From Pycnopodia helianthoides (lineage: Eukaryota; Echinodermata; Asteroidea; Forcipulatida; Asteriidae), in assembly GCA_032158295.1 (NCBI GenBank), contig CM063245.1, forward strand, positions 4,450,700 to 4,514,699: a stretch of DNA of 64,000 bases, read 5' to 3'. The position numbers were made by a program, and so were the translations under genes. The notes beneath the pieces are model-generated. The model made no database searches. It saw only the letters and a list, made by a program, of their open reading frames with translations, and was not told the DNA's origin. Below are positions 14,501 to 26,500 of the stretch, one piece after another (position 1 is the first letter of the stretch; the number at the start of each line of letters is the position of its first letter).

Positions 14501-17500
14501 TAAAAAAGTTGACATGAGACAAGCAGGGTCTATAAACACTAAACCTGGTGTCTGTGAGGTGAAGTCTTGAAATGAGACTTGAACTCAAAACTTCAGACTT
14601 GACTTGAGACTTCACCTCAAAGACTGAGAGACTTGACTTGAAAAACTTCAGACTTGAACTGAGACTTGAGACTTAACTTGAGCCTAGACTTGAGCTCAAA
14701 GACTTTAGAATTAACTTAAGACTTGAGACTTAACTTGAGCCTAGACTTGAGCTCAAAGTCTTGAGACTTAACTTGAGCCTTGACTTGAGACTTGACCTCA
14801 AAGACTTCAGAATTAACTTAAGACTTCACCTCAAAGACTTGAGACTTAACTTGAGCCTAGACTTGAGACTTGACCTCAAAGACTTTAGAATTAACTTAAG
14901 ACTTGAGACTTAACTTGAGCCTAGACTTGAGCTCAAAGACTTGAGACTTAACTTGAGCCTAGACTTGAGACTTGACCTCAAAGACTTGAGACTTAACTTG
15001 AGCCTAGACTTGAGACTTGACCTCAAAGACTTGAGACTTAACTTGAGCCTAGACTTGAGCTCAAAGACTTGAGACTTAACATGAGCCTAGACTTGAGACT
15101 TGACCTCAAAGACTTGAGACTTAACTTGAGCCTTGACTTAAGACTTCACCTCAAAGACTTGTCCCAAAAGACCTCAGAATTGACAATTGAAACCCCACCT
15201 CAAAACCTGAAAGACTTTACCTCAAAGACTTGAGACTTGACTTGAGACAACCTCAAAGACCTGATATTTGAAGACTTGACCTTATAGAGTTGGGAATTGA
15301 CTTGAGACTTGACCTTCAGAATTGACCTGAGACTTGACCTCAATGACTACTCTGCAGTAACACCATATACCCCCACTCTCTCAAAAATGTGATCACTTGT
15401 GTAATGGTGTTTTACAGTGACACGGTTCTTATATAGCGCATCTCACAATACAAGAAGTAAGAACCATTTTTCATTCTTTCCAACAGGTGCTCTTTTTCAA
15501 TTCAAACCCGTACAGTTTTTCTGAAAGTTCAGCAAACATTGGATCCAAGGGGGTCCTCTCGATGGAACTCAGCGATGGAGAGGGAGCTCCACTTGTGGTG
15601 GCGAACTTAACCAATAAGATAAGCATCACCTTACAGGTCGATGAAGAGAAAGTGATGAATCAAAGGATGCTGAATATGAGCTTCAAAAGCATCTCAAATA
15701 TGCAATTCCAAAAGGTAGGCACATTTCTAGTTTTGAGTTTAGAGGGGGGCTCCATTCAGTTTTGTGATCCACTCATTTTCCAAAAGATAGAGAGTCCTTA
15801 TGAAAATGGGCCGAAAATTACAAGTCTCTAAACTCACATTAACATGGTGTAAAATGCCACTGTGTTTGGATACTCTTCAATTGCAGTTTTTGTCAAAATC
15901 CAAAGACGTTCGATGACGTTACATGTCGATATGGTATGTAAAATTTTGCGCAGAGAATTTTCAGTTCATTCCTGAATTGTATGGCAATCAATCGAAAACG
16001 GCATTGATTTTGACCTTTTGACTGGTGCAAAAAACTCCCCTTGAAATGTACAGGCCTTGTTTGTTTATTGATGTCCAATGACATAACGTTTCAAATTTCG
16101 CTCTGAAAGAGTTTAAAATAAAATGACATTTCACATCATTTTAACATGATGTTAGAGACTGGTAGAAAAAAAACCTAGTTGCACAGGAGAGAACCAACGC
16201 ACAACTCTACTCACAAGACCTTCGTCGGGAATCAAACCAGGGCCACAGTGGTGAGAGGCGAGCGCTTGCACTAGCCACCCATGCCAGCCATGAACACCAG
16301 GCTTGAATTTTGATTAAGTTTGGTCTTTTCTTGAATAAAAAAAAAACAAAAAACATGTATTATTACCTGTGTCAGTACGAAGACTTGTTTATCCCTTAAG
16401 GTTGAGCTGACTGAAGAGAACGTCCGAGCTCAGAGTGCTTCTCCAGGACCTTTCCGACGAGCACTCAAGATTCCTGATCTACCTGAGAAATGGCAGCTTC
16501 CCAGACGAGAAGACGCATGATTCAGTTCAGACCATTCCTCGGAGCCTTGGGAAGGAGGAAAGCTGGGATGACAAGGAGGTAACGACGGAGGCTCAATACA
16601 CGGCTGTGTTTCCTGTAGAAGTGTTGGCTGGTGTCGGAAACTACTACTTGGGCATTGTTCTGAAGGGTAGATAAAATATTAATACTCTCTTTTAAAACAA
16701 TTAATATTTTACTTACTTTTAAAGGTATTGTACAAGATTGGTAAGGATAAAACACATCATTGTAAATTTTAGTCTGAAAGCTTACTGATTATGAAGTTCA
16801 TGCTAGAACCATTTTTTTTCTTTGAAATATTTCCCTCTAAAAAAAGTTATATTCAAGAATATTGCATCTGAAAACCTTTAAAAAACGCAACAGCTGATTT
16901 CAGTTGTTACAACCAAAATTATAGACAATGTGTTTACATGCTGAAAATTGTGCATGGTTGTTGTACTATTTCTTCTTGACTCACACGACAGATTAAGCCC
17001 AAACTTTCACATGTTTGTTATTTCATGTACAAGGTTGATCACACAAACAGAAACACAGTCTGTGACCATTTTGTAAGCTCTACCAATCCTGTATATAGCA
17101 CCTTTAAAATCTAAAATGTATGGAGTATTAGAAACAGCGTGTATGCTGGAAAAAAGGGAGAGTTCTTGGTCTTTTGGTTGTGCAGTGTGGGCTATTATGA
17201 AACAGGGCTTCGTTTTTGTTCAGCGAATAGACCAAGCAAGCCTTGTGTAAATTCAAACATTTTTTAGGACCACTTTGGTCCCATGTACAATGTTTCAATG
17301 CGTGAAGGAAACAAACTTGCACACTTTAAGGGGTGCGATGTTCAAACACATGAGAGACTTAATTGCACAGACTATTCATGTGCATGCGCATTGGAAATGC
17401 ATTTGTAGTTGTCAGAGGTGAGATATTTCGTCACTGTTTTCAAAAAGGGGGCGGGCGTGTCAAAATGCGTTAAAAGACCATTTCAAGATGCATTTGAAAA

Positions 17501-20500
17501 AGGTGTTCAATTTGAGACTGAAAGCTCTGCAGCATCAGAACTTTCTTCTCCAGTTTAAATGCCCTCAAGTATTTTTCTAAGAGTTACCTTATCAATAACA
17601 CAAAAGAGAAATACCAAAACATTGATTAATTCACACAATTATTAGTCAACATTCCCGTCTCTTCGTGAAAATGCAAAATCGGGATGACCTACTTTTGCGC
17701 ATGTCACATGATCATTGCTATTACTATTATGACTGAAAGAGTCCAAATTAAGAACGTTCAATGAATGGAATACTCTGAATGGGAATTCTGGCATTCTCGT
17801 TGCATTTCCTTGGGCAATACTTTGCAAAAATATAACAAAACAAGCATTTGTTTAAACATAAGAATTAAGTACACCCTACACATAGAACTCTGACTCGTAA
17901 ATGGGTTCTGCTGGAAATTGAAGTTTGATTACACAAAACTTGTTACACACAAAATTTGTCATGTTTTCAGAATCTATGGTCTTGAACGAGACATCATCGT
18001 CAGCTGGGTCAGAGGTCATTAATGTGACCTTAGTGACCTACGCTTCTGGTTGTCGGTACTGGGACACCAATATTACAGCATGGAGCAGTGAGGGTTGCGA
18101 GGTAAGTGTTGTTGAATTCTTGTTGAATTTTCCCCTGCCTGTCACCTCTGTGGACTTCGGTTCGAATCCCACATCAGACCGGAGCCTTGCAGGTGGATTG
18201 GGTTTTCAATCCATACCTGATTGTTTGGCTTTTCCTCCAAAAAAGGTTTCTTCAGAACCTTCTCTTCACCATTCGCAGGTATCTTCCAGTTGGGTTTACA
18301 GTGCTATGCACTTTTGAGGGTTTCTTGGTTTCATTACCAGAAAGGTATTGTTGGTTATCACACAAGCGCGAGTGGAGCACAGAAAAATATATAATAATAA
18401 TAATAATAATAAACAGTTTTTATATAGCGCAAAATCACAAAAAATTTAATTTAAGTCTCTAAAAGCGCTTTAAGGAATGAAAAAATTAGGAATAGGAAGA
18501 CAGGGAGCGAAGAAAAGAGAAAGTGAAAATGAAATGTAACATAACTTTGAAATACAGAGTAATACTTAATCATTTACAAATTAAACAGATATGTTTTCAG
18601 AAGACTCTTAAAATCGTTCACTGTGTCTACGTGTTTAAGATTGTTTGGTAATTTGTTCCACAACTCTGCAGCTGCCAACTGGAAAGACCTTCCACCATAA
18701 AAATTGGTTGAAATTATAGGCGTGGCTAAAAGAAACTTTGTTTTAGTTAGTGGACAAATATTTTGTTATCAGCTGTTGTAAATAAGCAGGGCCTAATTCT
18801 TGCAAGCACATAAATACCAATGTTAAGATCTTAAAATCAATGCGCTGCTTAACCGGAAGCCAGTGTAATTGTTGTAAGATAGGACTTATATGTTCATGAA
18901 GTCGAGTGCATGTAACCAGCCTAGCCGCAGAGTTCTGTATTCGTTGCAACTTTTGAATCTCATTGCTAGGCAGACCGTACAAAATACCATTGCAATATAG
19001 CGCTTTTGTGTACCCAGCCTCATTGGATATGGGACGCAGACGCACTATATTTTTCCATATTCCATGAGCGCATGTGATAACGAATTTGTCTTTAGATAAA
19101 CTTGGCGCAAAGCTTGAAATAGCGTAATACCTCGAGTTAGAAAAGCCTGATAGAACTGGGTGTGATATGGGCTGTGGTGTGCAATATTATACAAATATTG
19201 ACTGCTTTGAGTGCTATGGTTAAACTACGACTCTTGAGGTGATCCTCAACGCATTCTATCCCCCCCCCAGGCCAAGCCGAGGAAAAATAAAACTTTCTGG
19301 GATCACCGAGGGAGTTGTAGTTTAACCATAGCTTGAGTAAAAACAGCCTACACATTGTGCCTAGAAGTACCAAGGTACCAAGAAGCTTATAGGTACAGTA
19401 CATTGGTTATCACGGGTTTAGTACATTGCTTGCTGCATATATACAGCGCATTGCGTTTGCGTGGCTTTCAAGTAAAAAATAAGACATCATGTGACACGCT
19501 CTAAACCAATCAAAAGGCAGAATCTTTGTAAGGGGTGTTATAAAGGGTTAATATCACTCTTATTGCTATGGATGGACCAAATCAATCAGAATCAAGGATT
19601 CAAGTTTGCTTGAAGATAAGTAGTAATAATAATCTTGTCTCTCAAGTTCTCCTTTTGTTTACAATCAGCAATATTTCAAAGTTACAATACACAAGTAATG
19701 TCATGTCAGAATTGGTGGCTACAACTACGGCTAGGGCTAGATTTCAGCGTATAGGATATGTCCTCAGCAACACCCTCGGCAACAGTCGTAGCCGTAGCTG
19801 TAGCCGCCAATTCGGATACGGCCCGACTTACAAACTCACCTGCTGTTTCTAATGCTCCTCTCAGGCTGGTCCTCTGACAAACCTCCGCCTCACCCACTGT
19901 CTTTGCAACCATCTCACGTCCTTCGCAGCGTCTTTCTTCGTTCCTCCAAACAGCATCGATTTCTCCACAGTCTTCACCAAGAACCTTGGCGACAGCCCGG
20001 CCGTTATCTCAACGGTGCTGGAAGCTTTGGACTGTATTTGATTCTTCTGGTGTGGTTGAGGAGAAAGGATCGACAGGATATCATCAAGGTAGTCAGAGCT
20101 TCCATCCATAATGACCATTTGATACCCACACACCTAAAACACTTTCATGTTGCCACCATCTTGTTCATTTGCCCTTTCAAATCACTCAGACCAAAACCGA
20201 GGCTGGTAAGAAAAAATAGTTGGGTGCCCTTAATATGCAGCAATCCTCCTGAAACACTGCTATGTGCAAGAAACTTGTCATCCATTGCAGTAACCTTACA
20301 CTACACACTGATAGAGCAACCCATGACTAGACATTACCTCATCAACATTTCAATCATGACGCAACCTAACTAATGAATAATGCATATAGAGACTAGCCCA
20401 TGCAATGAGTGTACCCTTAAAAACAGTAGCCTATAGATAAGTGCCTCATGTATCAAGCGAGGCATATAATAAACACAATAAACCAAGCAAGCATCAAAGC

Positions 20501-23500
20501 AACAACTATAGTGTTAAGGGAAAGGTATACGATTGGTAATCATTCTAAAAATTAATGGCAATAAAAACCTACTTGGTTAGAAGTACTTTCGATAGTATAA
20601 AGCATTTTGAGAAATATTTCAATTCAAAATAATGTGGATATGGAAAAAGATGTCAGTTTTTATCCCCCCAAATTTGAATCTGAGTCAGAAACATTTCTCA
20701 GATTGTATATTTGTTCGCTGCGGATTTGTGGCGATAATTTCAAAAACGCGACCACCTTTTGAAATGAAATTTTAACCGGTTTAGTTTTATTGTATATATC
20801 TACATTTATATAGGATTAAAACAATCAAACGGTCCCAAAACCAAAAGTATACTTTGCCTTTAAAGGTATTGTACCCTTTTGGTAACAGCTCAACATCAGT
20901 GTCCACATTTTGTGTGATTAAACATATGCATGAACAAACAAACCTGTGAAAGTTTGAGCTCAATTGGTCATCGAGGTCACGAGAAAATAGTGTTTTTTCT
21001 GTTTTTTTAAATTATCGCGCGCGATAATTACTATTATTTTACTCGTTTCTCAGAAACGATAGCATTTTAGGCAGAAATATTTTAAGGAACCCTTTCTACC
21101 ATTGCTTACTTTAAATCATGTAAGTTATGTGTGAATCTGTGAACATTGTGTTTTTCGATCTTACCAATAGTGTACAGGGCCTTTAAAGAGGAAGGAAAAT
21201 GTAAAATTCAATTTTGTGATGTACTAATTTTCCGAAAGACAGAGGTCTCATAATGCATAGTATGTGAGACACAATAAACCAAGCACTAGCATCAAAGCAA
21301 CAACTATAGTGTTAAAGGCCCTGTAAACTATTGGTAAGATCGAAAAACACAAATGTTCACAGATTCACACATAACTTACATGATTTAAAGTAAGTAATGG
21401 TAGAAAGGCTTCCTTAAAATATTTCTGCCTAAAATGCTTTCGTTTCTGAGAAATGAATAAAACAATAGCTTTTATCGCGCGCGATAATAAACTCGATGAT
21501 TGAAAAACAGAAAACATATAAGGTCTCTTTTTCACTATTTTCTTGTGAACTCGATGACCAACTGAGCTCAAATTTTCACAGGTTTGTTATTTCATGTGTA
21601 TGGTTAATCACACAAAACATGAACTTTGTTTGCGACTGTTTTGTCAGCTCTACCAATCCTGTATAATACCTTTAAGCTCAAGACATTACATCCATTATCA
21701 GGTACCAGATTTTCTTATTTTGATTTTGATTTATACCCAAAGCATCACATCTGCTAAAATTGTTGCGGCATCCGCTGCTATTAACAGGATTTTAACTGGC
21801 CATAACTGCTTCATCTTTGTACGGAGCGAAAAATGTGTTGAGTAATGCACACGTATCATTAAGATTGCCCTAGTATTTCTTGCATGGTTGGCAGCAGAAT
21901 AACCTGCATAACTGTAAAACCCTTAAGAGGTGCTATATAAATGGGTCTCATAACTCGGACATAGCTCTACATACAAAGTACCTGCTGTATAAGTAATTAG
22001 CACTTTAAGTCGTCATGATTAAAAATAGGCCTGCGGCTGTACATGGAGTTCTGAACACTCACCAAGTTACGGCATGCAGGTGCCTTCCCCCATATCGTAT
22101 CAAAGGAGAGAGCGCGCGTGCCTGCAGTAAGTGGGTGAGAGTTCATAATTCCATGTACAGCCACAGGCCCTGCTTTGATCATGACGACAGTCCCCCTTTA
22201 AAGCACTATAAGAACCAAGTATTATTATCATCAATCATACCTTTAAGGTCAGAAACACCCATGAAATACATATTTGTAGACCACAGTGTGTATGTCTTTT
22301 CCACAGTGGGGAGTGTGTCCGCTGGCCGACAATCAGCCCAAGCACTCTTACTACTACCAAGTGACGGTGCAGACGGGAATGGGTCTGGGGAGTGGCACAA
22401 AGTCAAAGGTCAGCGTCATACTCAGCGCAGCCGATGCCGACAGCGGAGTCAGACTTCTGGATGGCAACAAGAGAAAGGTAATGATCAAAATAGAACTAAA
22501 CACTCATGGCACACAAACATTATACAAGCCAAACCTTATTTATCAAGGGAAACTTAGTTTGTATGGGAACATTTTAAGGGGTAGCTACAGCAATGACCAG
22601 GGGCATGGAAAGCATCTGCTCCCATGAAGTATCAGGTCTGCTAACAGTTAGTAAAAACAAATCCAAAACCACTCAGTTTCCCTTGTGGTTTATTTCTTGA
22701 TATTTGAAACAAAAAAGTCATAGTCATCTCTCTGCTGCCGCTTCCCAGGTTGTATTGTAAACTTGGGTGTGATCCCTGGCTATACGGCAGTTACAGGTTT
22801 TATGGCTTCTGACTGGCACCGATTAAAGACATTGACAAATTAGGGAGACCGCCAACATAGGGCTAAATACATTAGTTGGTAGAGTGCCGGTATGTTAATT
22901 TAGAGGTCGCAGGTTTAAGTCCGCTCTAGTCAATTTTTCTTTGTTCAATCCAAAATTATTTAAAATTTTCCCAGTTAGTTCCCCTTGTGGTTGTTTACTT
23001 AAAACCAAATTGCTAGAAATTTGAAGTGAAAAAACACACACTTCTCTAAAAGTTGCCTTTTTTTCATAGGTTTTTGAAAGGGGTAGTATATGCCATTTCC
23101 TGATGGGCGTGGCCAGACCTCTAGGGGACCTGTCTCACATCAAGGTGTGGCATGACAACTCTGGAGCTGGGGAATCGGCAAGCTGGTACCTCTCACAGGT
23201 GTCTATTACTGATCTACAAACCAGGCAACAGTAAGTCACTGCTTCAATGGTCACTGTATTTATTGTTATTATTATATATATTTCTGGTAATGAAACCAAG
23301 GATGCCTCATAAGTGAACTTAATCACTGTAGCTTACAAGCTTGAGGAAACCTATATACGAGGGTGATTGCTATGTGAACCAGAAACACCAGGGTTAACCC
23401 CTACTTTTCCACAATAAGTGTTGTTGGTTCTTTAACGTGCACTACCAGTCCTAGTACACGAGACCTATCACTTAATGTCGCATCTTTTCATTTCACCTCA

Positions 23501-26500
23501 CAGAGGGAAATAAAATAGTGTGAGAAAGGTGCAGGCCTGGAATTACACAGAGGCCATGGCCTCTATTGCCCTGGTCTTGGCCTTGGTGCCCCTTCAAAAG
23601 TTTCAAATAGACTTTCAGGTTTCCGCCCTCTCAAATTTGAAAAACCCGAGTTCCTGAAGGTGTACGGAAGTTCTTTATCAAAATGAACACTTTGTCTTGT
23701 CTTTAGATTCTTCTTTGTCTGTGACCATTGGCTCGCTGTAGAGAAAGAAGATGGAGCAGTCGAGCGTGTCGTCCCAGTGGCAACACGCTCCGACCTCACC
23801 CAGTTCGGTCAACTCTTCTACTCCAGCAGTCGAAGGAACCTCTTCGACGGACACATCTGGTTCTCGCTCTTCAGCCGCCCGACCAGGAGCAACTTCACCA
23901 GGGTTCAGAGATTATCCTGCTGCCTCTGCCTTCTGTATCTGAGTATGATTGCGAGTGCCATGTTCTACAAAGGCACGGGAGAGGAGATTGAAAACAAGAC
24001 CGCAATACGTCTAGGCCCGTTAGTCTTCACCCTGCAAGAGGTCTTCATCGGGTTCATCAGCGCAATGGTTGTAGTCCCAGTCAACGTCCTCATAGTCCAG
24101 TTATTCAAGAAGTCTAAACCGTCTCAGACTTCCATTCTTCCCCACCATCTTAAGGATGCATCAGAAGGCGGACCATCGGAGAATTCCTCACCGCAGACCT
24201 CTACTAGTGACTTGAAAGGCGACACGGAAGACCTAGTACCTGTGGCTTCTGCTAATAAGCTCAAGAACAAGAAGATGAAGAGTAGGCCCTTCATGCTGCC
24301 GCACTGGTGTGTCTACCTTGCTTGGCTTCTGATCATGATGTCGTCTTTCACAGCAGCCTTCTTCACAGGGCTATACAGCCTGGAGTGGGGGAACGAGAAG
24401 TCCAATGAGTGGCTGGTATCCATCTTGGTATCTCTCTTCAACTCTGTCATCATAATACAACCATTCAAGGCAAGTAGTTACCTTCACTAAAAATCAGGGT
24501 TTCATTTTAACACGATCCACTCGAGGTTCAATTATTCCCAAACCCATTTGAATGCCGCGGGGAGAGGGTTCATTCTAGCCATACGATCCACTCGAGGTTC
24601 AATTATTCCCCAACCCATTTGAATGCCGCGGGGAGAGGGTTCATTCTAGCCATACGATCCACTCGAGGTTCAATTATTCCCCAACCCATTTGAATGCCGC
24701 GGGGAGAGGGTTCATTCTAGCCATACGATCCACTCGAGGTTCAATTATTCCCCAACCCATTTGAATGCCGCGGGGAGAGGGTTCATTCTAGCCATACGAT
24801 CCACTCGAGGTTCAATTATTCCCCAACCCATTTGAATGCCGTGGGGAGAGGGTTCATTCTAGCCATACGATCCACTCGAGGTTCAATTATTCCCCAACCC
24901 ATTTGAATGCCGCGGGGAGAGGGTTCATTCTAGCCATACGATCCACTCGAGGTTCAATTATTCCCCAACCCATTTGAATGCCGCGGGGAGAGGGTTCATT
25001 CTAGCCATAGCATCTCCAGCAGACCAGCATTCTCCAGTAGAAGTGCAGGGTACACTGTTTGAAACATTTGACCCTATCCTCAATGCCAGTTCTTTTCAGA
25101 ACCGCCACTTCTCACAACAGAGATTGTATCCACATGATTGTCACCCGTTAACTATTGTACATTACACCATGCAAAGTTTCAAATCTTACTTAAAAGTAAA
25201 AAAACCCAAACTCTTCCATACTTTGTTTGTTTGCTCAAACTCAAAGAGATAACCATTGTCTGTTTGATGGTAAGAATAAGTTGGAAATGCTAACCGGTCT
25301 GAAATCCTATTTAGCTTTTATCGTTTCCACATTTGATTGCCACTCTCCGTTGCATATGACCTTCACGCTCCAAGAAGTGGAGCCCGCCTCCCCGTTCAAC
25401 TTTTCTCTTTGATATCTCTGCAGGTGATTGCTGTGGCCATGTTTTTGTCCCTGCTGTTCAAGAAGCCGGATAGAACGGACATCCAGGCCGACGAGGAATT
25501 CTCAACAGATCAAAATCGGCTCGGGAGCGATGAAGAGCTGCTCCATAAGACAATGATGAAAGGTAATACCACCAATCTGTCCATTGCACATCTTTGCTGA
25601 TGGTTTACAATACCGGGGATACCCTATTTGGCTTTAAAGGGACAATTCTTTCTTGAGTTGGTCACAGATAAGAATTCAATGATCCGAGTTGTTCAGGACT
25701 AATGAGACAAGATGCCACTTTTAACAATCCTCAACTGAATTAAGCCTGATGTATGAATGTCCACCATGTCCCTGACAAAACAAAAACTTTTTTTGTTGTT
25801 TTCACTAAAATGAGAATGAGATCACCTCATTTGATAACATGTTGGTTGGTTGGATGGGTCCGAATCCCCATTATGACACTTGTATCCTTTCGGAAAGACA
25901 CAGCTATAATTGCTTCTCCTCACCCAGGAGTAATTGGTAACCTGTGAGGGCAGAGATGGTTCTTGTAATGGGGGACTTTTGGGACGCTAGGTGGCAGCAG
26001 ACTTACCAGGTAAATCCATTGTTCTAAGCTATGTGAGCATGCTTAGAACTATGTAAACAATGGAATTTTACCTGGTATGTCTGCTGCTATCTAGCGTTAA
26101 AAGTCTCCCATTGATGTAGCTTGATGTGCTATATATTTGGCAGCACAGGCTGTATACTCCCCAGGGAGCTGAGATGGTTTACGGATTGAAACCCATGGCC
26201 CAGTGACCGGGGTATATGATGTTCATGAGCAATGAACATCAAAATTGGTGGATACCGCATGTACCGAGGCTTTACATATATGCCTATTAATATTATTATC
26301 ATGAAGATCTACACAAGTTTTATCAGTGAGAGTTATCTTGTAGTTCTATTTATTCATGGTCTGTGCCAGGGGAACGAGGAGGCAGATTCTGTCCCCCGCC
26401 CACCAAGGCAGCCCTGGAAGAGGCTCGCAAGAAGCGACTCAAGGAGCTGAAGATGAACCGCATCCTGAAGGACACCGGGTTCTACACAGGCTTTGTTGTG

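Noticed and set aside
19852..20373. 173-codon ORF as a separate gene
   Set aside because: Its middle part is TM1 of polycystin exon 14 in the frame after the missing base; the rest is intron.
24512..25008. CRISPR-like array
   Set aside because: Units are contiguous without unique spacers and lie in an animal intron; it is a minisatellite.
24974..25252. 92-codon ORF over the 71-bp array
   Set aside because: It starts inside the tandem repeat and runs into interspersed repeat sequence in polycystin intron 17; no protein similarity.
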